The translations under genes were made by a program, and so were the position numbers. From a virus: 23,381 nucleotides of DNA. The stretch lies in IMG/VR virus record IMGVR_UViG_3300012354_000015, positions 1 to 23,381 of that record; one strand, written 5' to 3'. The notes under the pieces are model-generated. The model was not told the DNA's origin and ran no database searches. It was given only the letters and a program-made list of their open reading frames with translations. Shown here in pieces: positions 14,643 through 22,603 of this stretch; the first letter of the stretch is position 1, and every line of letters begins with the position of its first letter.

Positions 14643-14803
14643 ATCTCGTATTGATTACCGCTCTTCATGGGCAGATCAAGACGCTCTGCGCAACGCACGA
14701 AGGGGGTGTTAGCTTTCAGGTTTTCACGAAACCGTTTGTCGTAGTACTTTACAGTAGACTGCGGCAGGTTTGAAAGCTGGTTACCGCTAGGAGAAAAACT
14801 CAT
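14643..14803 (-). CDS. Major capsid protein, exon 1 (residues 1-53)
   Basis: The ATG at 14803 has TAAGG nine bases upstream. It encodes MSFSPSGNQLSNLPQSTVKY, then YDKRFRENLKANTPFVRCAE and RLDLPMKSGNQYE. The STVKYYDKRFxENLKxNTPF and LPMxSGNQ patterns are the usual N-terminus of this capsid family. Without removal of the 45-nt element the ribosome would stop after 55 codons at TAA 14638. The exon is taken to end at T14643, within codon 54, on the basis of the P1 pairing described for that element. The gene follows the scaffold-like gene after 17 bases, as expected for head operons. Confidence 0.85.
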
Positions 14804-14820
14804 TAGGGTTTACCTTATAT

Positions 14821-15825
14821 TTAGACTTGATTATTTTTTGCCCGACGCCTTTCGACAGCTTCTTTTTCAAGCTTATCTACGAGTTGCCTAAAAGCTGGGT
14901 CTTTCGACTTGGCCTTATAGGCATCGGCGGACATCTTATCAATGTCAGCAAGAGTCAACGAAGAACCAACCACTGGAGAAGCTCCAGATGCCGACGAAAC
15001 TCGTTCGTTCAGGCCGGATGGTACGTGACTATGTCGCTTTTCTTGCACTTGTTCTGGTGGAGTAATCCGACTCTCGGGGACAAGTGGAACCTGCGGGTTT
15101 GGTTCCGTAACTGCGGGAGGCACAACCACCGGGGGTGGAAGTACTACCGCGTCCTGTTGCACTACAGGAGCATCAAGAAGCAATCCGGCTTCTCTCAGCT
15201 TTGAACTAGCTAAAACAAAATTTGATACGGTTGGAGCTAAATTATTTTTAAACATCCAATCAGTTACTGTTTCTCTATTATCCGGGCATTCGAAATATAA
15301 TTTGCCCGATTCGGAATTAACGAAATCCCGATAATTTTCTCTCGCCCTACTCTGGAGCGAAAAGATTTGCTGGTCATTCAAAAACTTTGTCAACTGCGCG
15401 GGCGGGACACCCACCGCAGATTCTAGCAATCTGTCACGAGCCTCGGCAAATCTCTCGGGATCGTTCAACTGCTGAGATATATCAAAACGCTCCTGGGCCG
15501 ACAAGGGCTTTGGACTAAATTCGATAACGTTAGTAAAACGCTCCGCATCCGCTGGGATATCTTCCTTGGGAGTTCCAAGGCGATTTTCACGAGTTACTTC
15601 ACGTAACTTCTGGACAAGTTCAACATTCTGATTCACCAGCTTGTCCCGCAATTCATCCTCGGTCGTATACACGATAACTTGCACGCCACCAATAGGGCGT
15701 CCTTGCTTGTCCTTCGGCTGGTACGTGTAGCGCTTTTGCTCAACCACGGGAACCGGAGCCACAATGGCCGGGATCTCAACCGTGGGGTCTTGTTCCAACG
15801 GAACCTCAATATTGGGTGTAGACAT
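14821..15825 (-). CDS. Probable scaffolding protein
   Basis: A 334-residue protein with an excellent AGGAGGAGAAT site before its ATG. It lies between portal-side genes and the major capsid gene, the standard scaffold position. The N-terminal 30 residues are Pro/Val-rich and flexible, followed by a charged helical stretch (DELRDKLVNQNVELVQKLRE) and another helical section (ARDRLLESAVGVPPAQLTKF). A long Pro/Val linker (VLPPPVVVPPAVTEPNPQV) leads to a strongly charged C-terminus (DPAFRQLVDKLEKEAVERRR) resembling the capsid-binding helix of scaffolds. No protease motif was seen. Scaffold identity is inferred from position, composition and the basic C-terminal helix. Confidence 0.7.
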   Translation of the reverse strand: MSTPNIEVPLEQDPTVEIPAIVAPVPVVEQKRYTYQPKDKQGRPIGGVQVIVYTTEDELRDKLVNQNVELVQKLREVTRENRLGTPKEDIPADAERFTNVIEFSPKPLSAQERFDISQQLNDPERFAEARDRLLESAVGVPPAQLTKFLNDQQIFSLQSRARENYRDFVNSESGKLYFECPDNRETVTDWMFKNNLAPTVSNFVLASSKLREAGLLLDAPVVQQDAVVLPPPVVVPPAVTEPNPQVPLVPESRITPPEQVQEKRHSHVPSGLNERVSSASGASPVVGSSLTLADIDKMSADAYKAKSKDPAFRQLVDKLEKEAVERRRAKNNQV

Positions 15826-15843
15826 ATTCTCCTCCTAATTGTT

Positions 15844-16203
15844 CTACTCAGCCGTCTCTGTCAATTCCTCCAAATAAGGGGGAACCTCAGGATTTTCCAA
15901 ACTCCCCACTGTGGAAGCTTTTGAATTCTCGATCTGGAGCAGGATTTCCAATCGCTGCATCAATCCGGCATAAAACATTCCTGCGCCTTTTGCAATCGCA
16001 TGATTAGCCAAAATCCCAGTCGGATCGTTACCAGGTGTATTCAATAACCGGATATTTAACAACCGAACTTCTTGCTCCATCAACTTCTGGAGTAGATCAA
16101 ACCATTCTTGCTTGATGGCTGATGCTAAAATCCCGCGCTGAATATCTGAAAGTTCAAAATTAAATTCCAATCCCTTAACGGTCTCATCCATAACTTTCAG
16201 CAT
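15844..16203 (-). CDS. Small helical protein between portal and scaffold
   Basis: About 119 residues from ATG 16203, which follows GGAGGAGAA; the frame extends to a TTG at 16248 but that start lacks a ribosome site. The protein is mostly helical (GILASAIKQEWFDLLQKLME, QEVRLLNIRLLN, MFYAGLMQRLEILLQIEN) with an acidic end (PPYLEELTETAE). No motif is recognised. Its place in the head operon suggests an assembly or packaging accessory, but this rests on position alone. Confidence 0.65.
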   Translation of the reverse strand: MLKVMDETVKGLEFNFELSDIQRGILASAIKQEWFDLLQKLMEQEVRLLNIRLLNTPGNDPTGILANHAIAKGAGMFYAGLMQRLEILLQIENSKASTVGSLENPEVPPYLEELTETAE

Positions 16204-16290
16204 TTCTCCTCCAAGAAAAATTTGTTCTAGCTGCCTAAGCAACTTCAATTAGGTGCGAAACCACACCAGACGTTTGGGTAACGCCCAGAC

Positions 16291-16302
16291 CCCTATATAG
16301 GG
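16291..16302. repeat. Perfect 12-bp palindrome after the portal gene
   Basis: CCCTATATAGGG lies 7 bases beyond the portal stop codon, in a 60-nt gap that also contains GGGTAACGCCC-type pairing. It could form a short hairpin or be a protein-binding site. There is no T tract, so it is not a standard terminator. Confidence 0.4.
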
Positions 16303-16308
16303 ACAGCT

Positions 16309-18441
16309 TTAAGCAACAGTCGGCAGTGTCCCTTGCAATCCTTGTGGACTAGGAACTCCCTCGACCGCTTGGCTCATACCGCTAGCCCTAGCGGCTTCGC
16401 GAGTAATATCTCGCTTAATACGATTATCAGATGCTTGATCTTCCAGAGCCTGTTTCTGGTTGAACTTTTGCTGTTCTCCCTGGTTTTTTGCCGCGATCTG
16501 TTGTTGCACCAAGGCTGCTTTGGAATTTGCATCTCGCCGAGCTTTCATTTCTGGCGTCATCTTCCTGATGATATCGTTCTTATTCTTCCATTCCGAAGCT
16601 TCGAGCCACATACTAACAATCGGCTTAAAGTCAATATATTCTTCGTTGATCTCCGCCAGACTCTGCTGAATCTGTGGATTGTCGAGAATCTGCGTAAGCA
16701 TAACCATCGACTGGGCCATCGTACGTTTCGCTGCGAGACTCGCGCCTGCAAGAACTTCGTACTCGATTTGGGAATCATGAAATTCCTGAAGATTAAATTT
16801 CTTCAAGAAGTCTTGTCCCTCTTCTTTGCCGAGAATGTGGAGGATCGAGGCATCCGACATAACGTTAAAAATCAACATGTCGATGATGCTCAAGAATGGT
16901 TTAAATACTTGTTCGATAAAATTATCTAACGGGCCATCCAGCCGAGTCGCACTTGCACCCGCGAGAATATTAGCCCCACCCGCCGTACGACCCATAGAGG
17001 ATCGAGGGCCAGCGGAACTGCCCTGTACCAGCATCTGGTCTGCGCCGGACGAGGACTCAGTCGCCTGTTCACTCTCTTTTAAAGCATTCCAGATATCCGG
17101 AGGAACCTTAGGAGTATCCATCAACCTATAGGATTTCTCGGTATCTGTCACGGCCAGAATTTTACCCAACCCGGTACGTATAACCTGGGTGGGGGCGTTA
17201 TCATCACGATTTCGAAGATAGATCGGATTAACGCCAAATGACAAAATCTTTAGAATAGCATTGATCGTACCTTGATCTACTCTTTGATTTTGTCCAACAA
17301 TAAGTCCGAGGCCCATACCGTAGAATGCCCGAGGGCGATTCCACCAATTTGCTGATAAAAAAGGAATCTGTTTAAATTCGTTCTTCGTCGTACAGATAAC
17401 TTTACGTCGGTTAAGAACTATAATTTTCCGTTCTTTATCCCAATATTCTAAAATCTCCAGTTTCTTCCTAAAAGGATCGGGACTTGTGGCGATGTTATTC
17501 TTCTCTGCATGGTGAACAACACCCTCTATAAAGGATGCTTGTTCCGTCGCTGGGGTCTCTGAAGTAACGGGCGAAGCCCAATATGCTTTAAGATCAGCTT
17601 CTGACGGAAATGTCCAACCTTGGATTGCTTCTCCTTTTTCCCCATCCGCGATAGCGCCAGCAATTGCTTTACGCAAATCATCGAGTTGATACCAGTCCAT
17701 ATACTGTATGTCGACAACCCATGCAGCCTTGCGGATATCACTAACCGATAATTGCGGATCAATCAACACTTTATCCAACGGACGCCACTGAAAAAATGGC
17801 AGAGGAATCGTATGAGTGACCCGGTCAATAGACGGCGGTTCATCCGTCGGAATAGATATTGTTTCAGGGGCAGACCCTTCCGTTGCGGGAACCTCTATCT
17901 TTTTTTCAGAAACCTTACGCTTAAAAGTGACGACATCTTTCCAATCGTATCCCCACTTAAATATTGCCGTGCCAAGATGGGCCATCTGTTCTAGTCCCCA
18001 CTTCGTCTGGGTTTTAAATCCACACTCGTCAAGGACGTAGGAGAACAAAGATGTTTTGGCATCAACAACTTCTTGTGAAGTACCCGGACGGGGCCGGAGT
18101 AACATCGGAGGATCGTCGTAAAATAAACCCTTATACAACTGTGGAACAACAGCATTACAAACTTTTGCAACAGTAAATCGTTGAACGTTCGGTTCGAGAA
18201 CATAAGTGTTCTCATAAACCGTCATCGGGCGTGGAGATTGATACAATAAGTCTGCATCTCTCCATAACAATGTCCACTGGCGATTAGCGATAAACTCAGA
18301 GGCTTCGCGGGCCGATCCGACAACTAACGCAAGATCAACATCCACGGACTTAGTCTCCCCTTGCGGGGTAAAGTCCTGGGCAGTCAGAGTCGCATTAGGA
18401 TTTCCGTCTTTTTCAAGCGATGCTACGAGGGGTTCTGACAT
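16309..18441 (-). CDS. Portal protein
   Basis: A 710-residue protein, the dodecameric channel at one head vertex through which the terminase packages DNA. Its position directly after terminase and before scaffold and capsid, and its size, are typical of large podovirus-type portals. Features include NTYVLEPNVQRFTVAKVCNA (clip or wing entry), KWGLEQMAHLGTAIFKWGYD, and RAFYGMGLGLIVGQNQRVDQ followed by INAILKIL, the usual portal helix region (G.G......Q......N....L). The C-terminus is Gln/Ala-rich and coiled (ALVQQQIAAKNQGEQQKFNQ). The ATG at 18441 lies within the end of the GIY-YIG gene (19-base overlap), and its AGAAGG site is inside that gene. Confidence 0.88.
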   Translation of the reverse strand: MSEPLVASLEKDGNPNATLTAQDFTPQGETKSVDVDLALVVGSAREASEFIANRQWTLLWRDADLLYQSPRPMTVYENTYVLEPNVQRFTVAKVCNAVVPQLYKGLFYDDPPMLLRPRPGTSQEVVDAKTSLFSYVLDECGFKTQTKWGLEQMAHLGTAIFKWGYDWKDVVTFKRKVSEKKIEVPATEGSAPETISIPTDEPPSIDRVTHTIPLPFFQWRPLDKVLIDPQLSVSDIRKAAWVVDIQYMDWYQLDDLRKAIAGAIADGEKGEAIQGWTFPSEADLKAYWASPVTSETPATEQASFIEGVVHHAEKNNIATSPDPFRKKLEILEYWDKERKIIVLNRRKVICTTKNEFKQIPFLSANWWNRPRAFYGMGLGLIVGQNQRVDQGTINAILKILSFGVNPIYLRNRDDNAPTQVIRTGLGKILAVTDTEKSYRLMDTPKVPPDIWNALKESEQATESSSGADQMLVQGSSAGPRSSMGRTAGGANILAGASATRLDGPLDNFIEQVFKPFLSIIDMLIFNVMSDASILHILGKEEGQDFLKKFNLQEFHDSQIEYEVLAGASLAAKRTMAQSMVMLTQILDNPQIQQSLAEINEEYIDFKPIVSMWLEASEWKNKNDIIRKMTPEMKARRDANSKAALVQQQIAAKNQGEQQKFNQKQALEDQASDNRIKRDITREAARASGMSQAVEGVPSPQGLQGTLPTVA

Positions 18442-18923
18442 TTGGCTTTCCTTCTAGCGTGTGCCGCCTTCGCCGCTTCGCTGATTCGTATTCGGGATTC
18501 AATTGAGCGATGCTTGCCTCTATTAGAATCTCCTATTCGAAGTCTATGAATTACCGAATGGGGGCCAAGTTTAACCCCCATATGACTTTTACTAAGTTTT
18601 TCGCAATGCTTAACCGATTTTGGTCTATCTCGCAAAGCTTCGCCAATTTTCTGGCCATGCTGCTTAGTACGAATCAAGCCTTGTAGACCCTCGCCACCAT
18701 CTGTTCGGTTCCGCAAACATCCGGTTGCCAGATCAAGACGACCATAATACGCAATCATAAAAATCTCAGAAACAATAGCGTCTTGCTCCGAAGGATGCTC
18801 TTGAATTAGTATTCGATCACGCAAGGGACAGCCCTTACGATAGGCACGGCGTCCAATACCTTTTCCCACATAATATGGCGTACCATTTTCACGAAGCCAT
18901 AAATAAGTGTAAAAAACTTTCAA
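18423..18923 (-). CDS. GIY-YIG homing endonuclease with NUMOD3-like repeats
   Basis: A 166-residue protein starting at a TTG (18923) with AAGGGAG seven bases upstream. FYTYLW (residues 4-9) and PYYVGKG (16-22) are the GIY and YIG strands; Arg25-Arg29 follow, Glu53 in SEIFMIAYYG is the likely metal ligand, and NRTDGGEG is the family's closing loop. The C-terminal half has NUMOD3-like DNA-binding pieces (HGQKIGEALRDRP, EKLSKSHMG, RIRISEAAKAAHARRKAK). It is wedged between terminase and portal genes and is a free-standing mobile endonuclease. Its final codons overlap the portal start, so it now carries the portal's ribosome site. Confidence 0.9.
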   Translation of the reverse strand: MKVFYTYLWLRENGTPYYVGKGIGRRAYRKGCPLRDRILIQEHPSEQDAIVSEIFMIAYYGRLDLATGCLRNRTDGGEGLQGLIRTKQHGQKIGEALRDRPKSVKHCEKLSKSHMGVKLGPHSVIHRLRIGDSNRGKHRSIESRIRISEAAKAAHARRKAKCQNPS

Positions 18924-18935
18924 GATATATCTCCC

Positions 18936-20918
18936 TTAAAATAACTCGCCTAAAGGATCGTGAGCCATATATACAGCCTCTTGTTCCGCTTGACGAGTCA
19001 TCGAAACCAAGTCTTGATCAGGAAACTCTAATGCTAAATTTTTCGCATTATATCGGTCGTACTTACCAAGCCCATAAACTTGATCGTAAAAGGACTTCCC
19101 TTTTGGATCAGGTGTATAGTCGAGGGAAGATGCAGTCATTTTTGCTTCCACATCCGCATACCCCGCGAATTGATTAACTAAAATGGCTAACGCGTCAACG
19201 ATATCATCATGCAATCCTGCGGCTGTTCCAAACTTGGATAACTCTTCATAGAGTTCGTCCAGGCCGGGGCAGCTATTCACAAATTTCAGGCGATCATCCC
19301 CGAGAAACCGAAGTACCGGGCCTGCCTTCACACTCTTAGAACTTTTCTTACTTCCTTGACCCAGCGGGACGAGTTCGACCGGAACCCGTATCTTAAGCTT
19401 GTCCATCTCCCGGTAAACTTCCCGAGCGATGTACTTAATAGCTCCAGTTTCCTCTATACAAATTCTTTTTGGTTTCCATTGATGCGCGGTCGCCGCAATC
19501 ATCGCGGGCAATTCATACTCGTTATAACGGCCACGCTTCATATCAATCACATAAAAGCGCCCACCGTATATCAACGCGGTAATAATAACAGTATAGTCCG
19601 CCCACGACTTAGTTGAGTACGCAGTGTCTACACAAGTTACTATCATCCCAGTTCCGGGAAGTTCAATTGCGTTAATCGTTTTGCGAATCAGAAGCTCTCT
19701 AGGGAACTTCACGACGTGCATCTGAGTTGGATCATTCAGATATTTAATTGCAAAATACGGATCAGTTTTTTTCTTGTGACGGAGAAATTCATAGGTGAGT
19801 TGGCCTGGGATATTAAACCACAAAACATAATCCTGTTCCGCCATCTCTTCTTCGATTTTTCCCGCCTTCGTCGCAGCTTCTGTAGGCCACCAGGCTGGAC
19901 GAATATAAATCTTCATCGGGAAGATTTCGCCCTCTTCCTCATATTTCTTTTGATTCTTTACATCCTGGCCGTAAGTATCCTCAGTGTCATACCAGGTGCC
20001 AATCTTGTCATAGAATCCATACGGATGTAACATGGCCTGGTTAATACTGACTTGTTTATTGACGGCCTTAAGACGATCAACTGTCAGCGAGTTTTCGTTG
20101 GTAACTACGTCATCCAGCTTCAGAACACATACGTGGAATCCCGTCAACGACTGTTCGATAGATGCCGAGAATACTGTTGGCTCTTTCCCTTTAGTGCTTA
20201 CTGCCGGAGTCTGGAATTCCGAGGCTTTTCCGTCGTCTACCGGGATGCAATGCTCCGGGAATATAACCTGGAACATGCTAAAAGTATTATCGTCCAGCAT
20301 TTTTGGCCGGAAATTTTTCTTGGGGACAATCAGATTCGCGTATTCGGTATCGCCCTCTTCTAAAGTAAAGTGTCCTTTAATCTCACCAATAAACTTATCT
20401 GCTAACTTTAAGACACCCGAAAGCACAAGTACTGTGACCTCCGGATAGCTGATAATATACTGAATAGTGTCGGCCATATTCATAGTCGACTTAAATCCGC
20501 CGCGAGGGACTAACAACAAGCGTTCTTTCTGCTCGATGTAAGACTGGGCAAATTCTTTAAAATTTTTCTTAGTGGGGTCTTTGCGGACGAAAAAATCATT
20601 ACAAACTTCTTCATGAGTATTATGGATCGTACCGTCCGTCCACACGTAGTCGGCGGAACTCATATCCTTATATCCGAGAAGCCTGCAAAGAAAAAATAAA
20701 TTCGTCTGGGCTAAAAATCTGGCGCGAAGGATTATCTTAGAATCATTTAGATCAAAACGCGTACAGACTTTGAAAACTTTTTTCTGGCGTTCATCCGTCA
20801 AACGCTCAAAACTCTGTTTTGCCCGCTTATCGATTTCTTCCCAACTCAAATCTCGGTGCTGATAATTTTTGTCGTCTTTGTGCAAAATATACAACTGCAC
20901 TAGTTCAGCTACCGTCAC
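18936..20918 (-). CDS. Terminase large subunit
   Basis: A 660-residue packaging motor with ATPase and nuclease domains. It begins at a GTG (20918) preceded by GAGGGGCT. The Walker A-like motif is VPRGGFKST at residues 137-145, with an Arg/Gly-rich form usual for terminases; Walker B is VCVLKLDD at 263-270. The RNase H-like nuclease domain has CVDTAYS (Asp431), RICIEETG (Glu489/490) and GLHDDIVDAL (Asp571/572), the expected acidic triad. No small terminase subunit was recognised; one of the small genes at 22604-23144 could be it. This is the firmest identification in the window. It ends with TAA eleven bases before the GIY-YIG gene. Confidence 0.93.
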   Translation of the reverse strand: MTVAELVQLYILHKDDKNYQHRDLSWEEIDKRAKQSFERLTDERQKKVFKVCTRFDLNDSKIILRARFLAQTNLFFLCRLLGYKDMSSADYVWTDGTIHNTHEEVCNDFFVRKDPTKKNFKEFAQSYIEQKERLLLVPRGGFKSTMNMADTIQYIISYPEVTVLVLSGVLKLADKFIGEIKGHFTLEEGDTEYANLIVPKKNFRPKMLDDNTFSMFQVIFPEHCIPVDDGKASEFQTPAVSTKGKEPTVFSASIEQSLTGFHVCVLKLDDVVTNENSLTVDRLKAVNKQVSINQAMLHPYGFYDKIGTWYDTEDTYGQDVKNQKKYEEEGEIFPMKIYIRPAWWPTEAATKAGKIEEEMAEQDYVLWFNIPGQLTYEFLRHKKKTDPYFAIKYLNDPTQMHVVKFPRELLIRKTINAIELPGTGMIVTCVDTAYSTKSWADYTVIITALIYGGRFYVIDMKRGRYNEYELPAMIAATAHQWKPKRICIEETGAIKYIAREVYREMDKLKIRVPVELVPLGQGSKKSSKSVKAGPVLRFLGDDRLKFVNSCPGLDELYEELSKFGTAAGLHDDIVDALAILVNQFAGYADVEAKMTASSLDYTPDPKGKSFYDQVYGLGKYDRYNAKNLALEFPDQDLVSMTRQAEQEAVYMAHDPLGELF

Positions 20919-20924
20919 AGCCCC

Positions 20925-21173
20925 TCACTTTTTAGATTGAAAATTATCACAGCAATCATCGTCATCGACAGGTTTGGGTTTTCCCGCTTCGCCTTTAACC
21001 TGCGGATCAATCATGACCAGCGGATGATGACAACTCGCATCTTTCATCCAACGACAGTTCCCACATTCTCTGGGTGGTTTATTTTCCTCGGCTGTGACAA
21101 AACCCGAAATCTCAGTTCCGTCTTTAGGATAACTGTTCTTCTGGCGAAGATAGACACCACGATGTGCATACAT
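20925..21173 (-). CDS. Small Cys-rich, probably zinc-binding protein
   Basis: About 82 residues. I start it at the ATG at 21173, which overlaps the preceding stop as TAATG and has GGGAAGAA upstream; an in-frame ATG at 21194 lacks a ribosome site. CGNCRWMKDASCHHP holds C-x2-C and C-H-H and is followed by a CC near the end (DDDDCCDNFQ), suggesting one zinc site. Its last base lies six bases from the terminase start. Small Cys-rich proteins of this type often precede terminase genes in environmental phages, but I know of no assigned function. Confidence 0.6.
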   Translation of the reverse strand: MYAHRGVYLRQKNSYPKDGTEISGFVTAEENKPPRECGNCRWMKDASCHHPLVMIDPQVKGEAGKPKPVDDDDCCDNFQSKK

Positions 21174-21385
21174 TATTTCTTCCCATGTTTCCATCCCGAC
21201 ATAGCAACGGCAAGTCGACCCATTGCAGCAACGTGCGGATTAGAACTACCGGCAGCTTCATGTTTCTTAGATTCCGGAATCGCTTGGCCCTCGGGAATAT
21301 TAAAATGACGATGCAAAGCGCCATGGTTGAGATGCGACATCGCCCGGTGGAAGTGCGCTTTCTCTGAAGCAGAATGTTCACTCAT
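21173..21385 (-). CDS. Small His-rich protein
   Basis: A 70-residue basic protein, MSEHSASEKAHFHRAMSHLN and HGALHRHFNIPEGQAIP, ending SGWKHGKK. Ten of its 70 residues are His. It overlaps the next gene by one base (TAATG) and is probably coupled to it. No family is recognised. The high His content may indicate metal binding. Confidence 0.6.
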   Translation of the reverse strand: MSEHSASEKAHFHRAMSHLNHGALHRHFNIPEGQAIPESKKHEAAGSSNPHVAAMGRLAVAMSGWKHGKK

Positions 21386-21407
21386 AAAACCTTGTATATC
21401 CTATAGA

Positions 21408-22094
21408 TTACGCTACTGGCGCGGCAGTAGGAGCGCCTTGCGCTGGAGGTTCTGGCATAGGCGATGGTGCAGCAGTCAACTGGGCAGGCCCGCCCGTAAC
21501 AGGTGCTGCTTCTCCCTCATTTGGGGTACCCGCATGATCTTCGAAATGATTATGCAACGCATCCATATCGTTGCTAACATGCTCTTCATCCGGATGATGC
21601 TCGGGGTGATGATGTATATGAGTATGAATAATCTTGCCATCATGCGCCCGCCGACTGCGAATTTCTTTAATTTCCTTCTTAGGCTTCTTTGCGCCTTTAT
21701 TTATAAGATCAAATGGATTAACGTTCATTGGGTTTTTCTCCGCTGGGATAACAGCCTCGCCTTCATGCAGTTTATAGTTTCCAGTTTTAGGAACCCGAGG
21801 GGTACCTTTTTTATAAGAACCGAGGGGTTTGGTCATCTCGGAGGTATCAATTCTTTTTTCTCCCGGTCGGTCACCATACTGGGCCTTAGGGTTGATTATT
21901 TGCCCCCGACCGCCCACAGGCTTATCCTCTGGCTTAGGTGCCGCATCCGATCCGGTGAGAGCTTTGCGACCTTCGTCTATCATCTGTTTCTTTGCCGCAA
22001 GTTCCGCACCCATACCCCGAGATTGCTGTGCTCCGGTTTTGTAAGTATCCACCGTTCTCTTAACGGCAGCTTTTGCATCATCAATTACACCCAC
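21408..22094 (-). CDS. Pro/Ala- and His-rich virion-type protein
   Basis: A 228-residue protein starting at a GTG (22094) with GAGGTCTT upstream, seven bases after the phosphatase stop. The middle contains GTPRVPKTGNYKLHEGEAVI, a motif (GT..VP.TG.Y.LH.GEAV.P) that is common near the C-terminus of phage tail and minor structural proteins. A His cluster follows (KIIHTHIHHHPEHHPDEEH), then a Pro/Ala tail. The sequence looks largely disordered. Its position ahead of terminase is unusual for a tail protein. Function unknown. Confidence 0.65.
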   Translation of the reverse strand: MGVIDDAKAAVKRTVDTYKTGAQQSRGMGAELAAKKQMIDEGRKALTGSDAAPKPEDKPVGGRGQIINPKAQYGDRPGEKRIDTSEMTKPLGSYKKGTPRVPKTGNYKLHEGEAVIPAEKNPMNVNPFDLINKGAKKPKKEIKEIRSRRAHDGKIIHTHIHHHPEHHPDEEHVSNDMDALHNHFEDHAGTPNEGEAAPVTGGPAQLTAAPSPMPEPPAQGAPTAAPVA

Positions 22095-22100
22095 AAGACC

Positions 22101-22595
22101 TCATTTCTCAAAGAATTTCGGAAGACTTTTCCAACGCTCCCAAGCTTTACTTTTCATTCCGGAATTTACATCATAATCCGGATACAAAGAACGAAAAATA
22201 TGAACTGCGCGATTAAAACCTTGCGGCAATTCCCCAATCGCACGAAGATACATCAATGCCATGGTTGGGCCTCGGGAGTGCCCGTGATTACAATGAATCA
22301 AAACTTTTTTACCCACCAGCATTTGCTGATGAATAAATTTCAGCCCTGCGTCGAGTACTGCGTCCGGAATCATATCTGGATCATCATTATCGATCAGGTT
22401 CAATGCCGCCCAATTTCCGCGCTGCGCGAAAAGATATTCATTCCCTTGAGGAGCACCCAGTGACTTGTAGCCGAGCATCACACGATGCCCATCGGGGCCA
22501 TCCTTACATGCCGCCAGCCTCGAATACCCGCGTTCTTTAGCTCTTGGCACGTCTTGGTCGCCACCAACATAAAGATTTTTTATAATCTCTTGCAC
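22101..22595 (-). CDS. Dual-specificity protein phosphatase
   Basis: A 164-residue protein starting at a GTG with AGGGGTTATT upstream. The catalytic loop is LIHCNHGHSRGPT, with Cys102 as nucleophile and Arg108 as phosphate-binding residue (HCx5R), plus the following Ser/Thr-rich turn. The N-terminus IIKNLYVGGDQDVPRAKERG is the usual opening of DSP domains (I..NLYLG......A...GI). The general-acid Asp is likely in NLIDNDDPD (residues 67-74). The length is normal for a minimal DSP. It would remove phosphate from Tyr/Ser/Thr or a small phosphorylated substrate in the host cytoplasm. It lies in the pre-terminase gene group. Confidence 0.85.
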   Translation of the reverse strand: MQEIIKNLYVGGDQDVPRAKERGYSRLAACKDGPDGHRVMLGYKSLGAPQGNEYLFAQRGNWAALNLIDNDDPDMIPDAVLDAGLKFIHQQMLVGKKVLIHCNHGHSRGPTMALMYLRAIGELPQGFNRAVHIFRSLYPDYDVNSGMKSKAWERWKSLPKFFEK

Positions 22596-22603
22596 AATAA
22601 CCC

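Noticed and set aside
14588-14650. T4 gene 60-style translational bypass as the preferred explanation of the first capsid interruption
   Set aside because: No identical take-off and landing codons flank the gap with a stop straight after take-off; Tyr TAC and TAT could match but would leave four normal codons before the stop. The P1/P10 geometry fits a group I origin better. It stays as an alternative.
21327-22463. Plus-strand frame of 378 codons
   Set aside because: It lies opposite the phosphatase and the His-rich protein genes; its sequence is low-quality, rich in Arg/Ile/Phe/Cys, and shows no domain.
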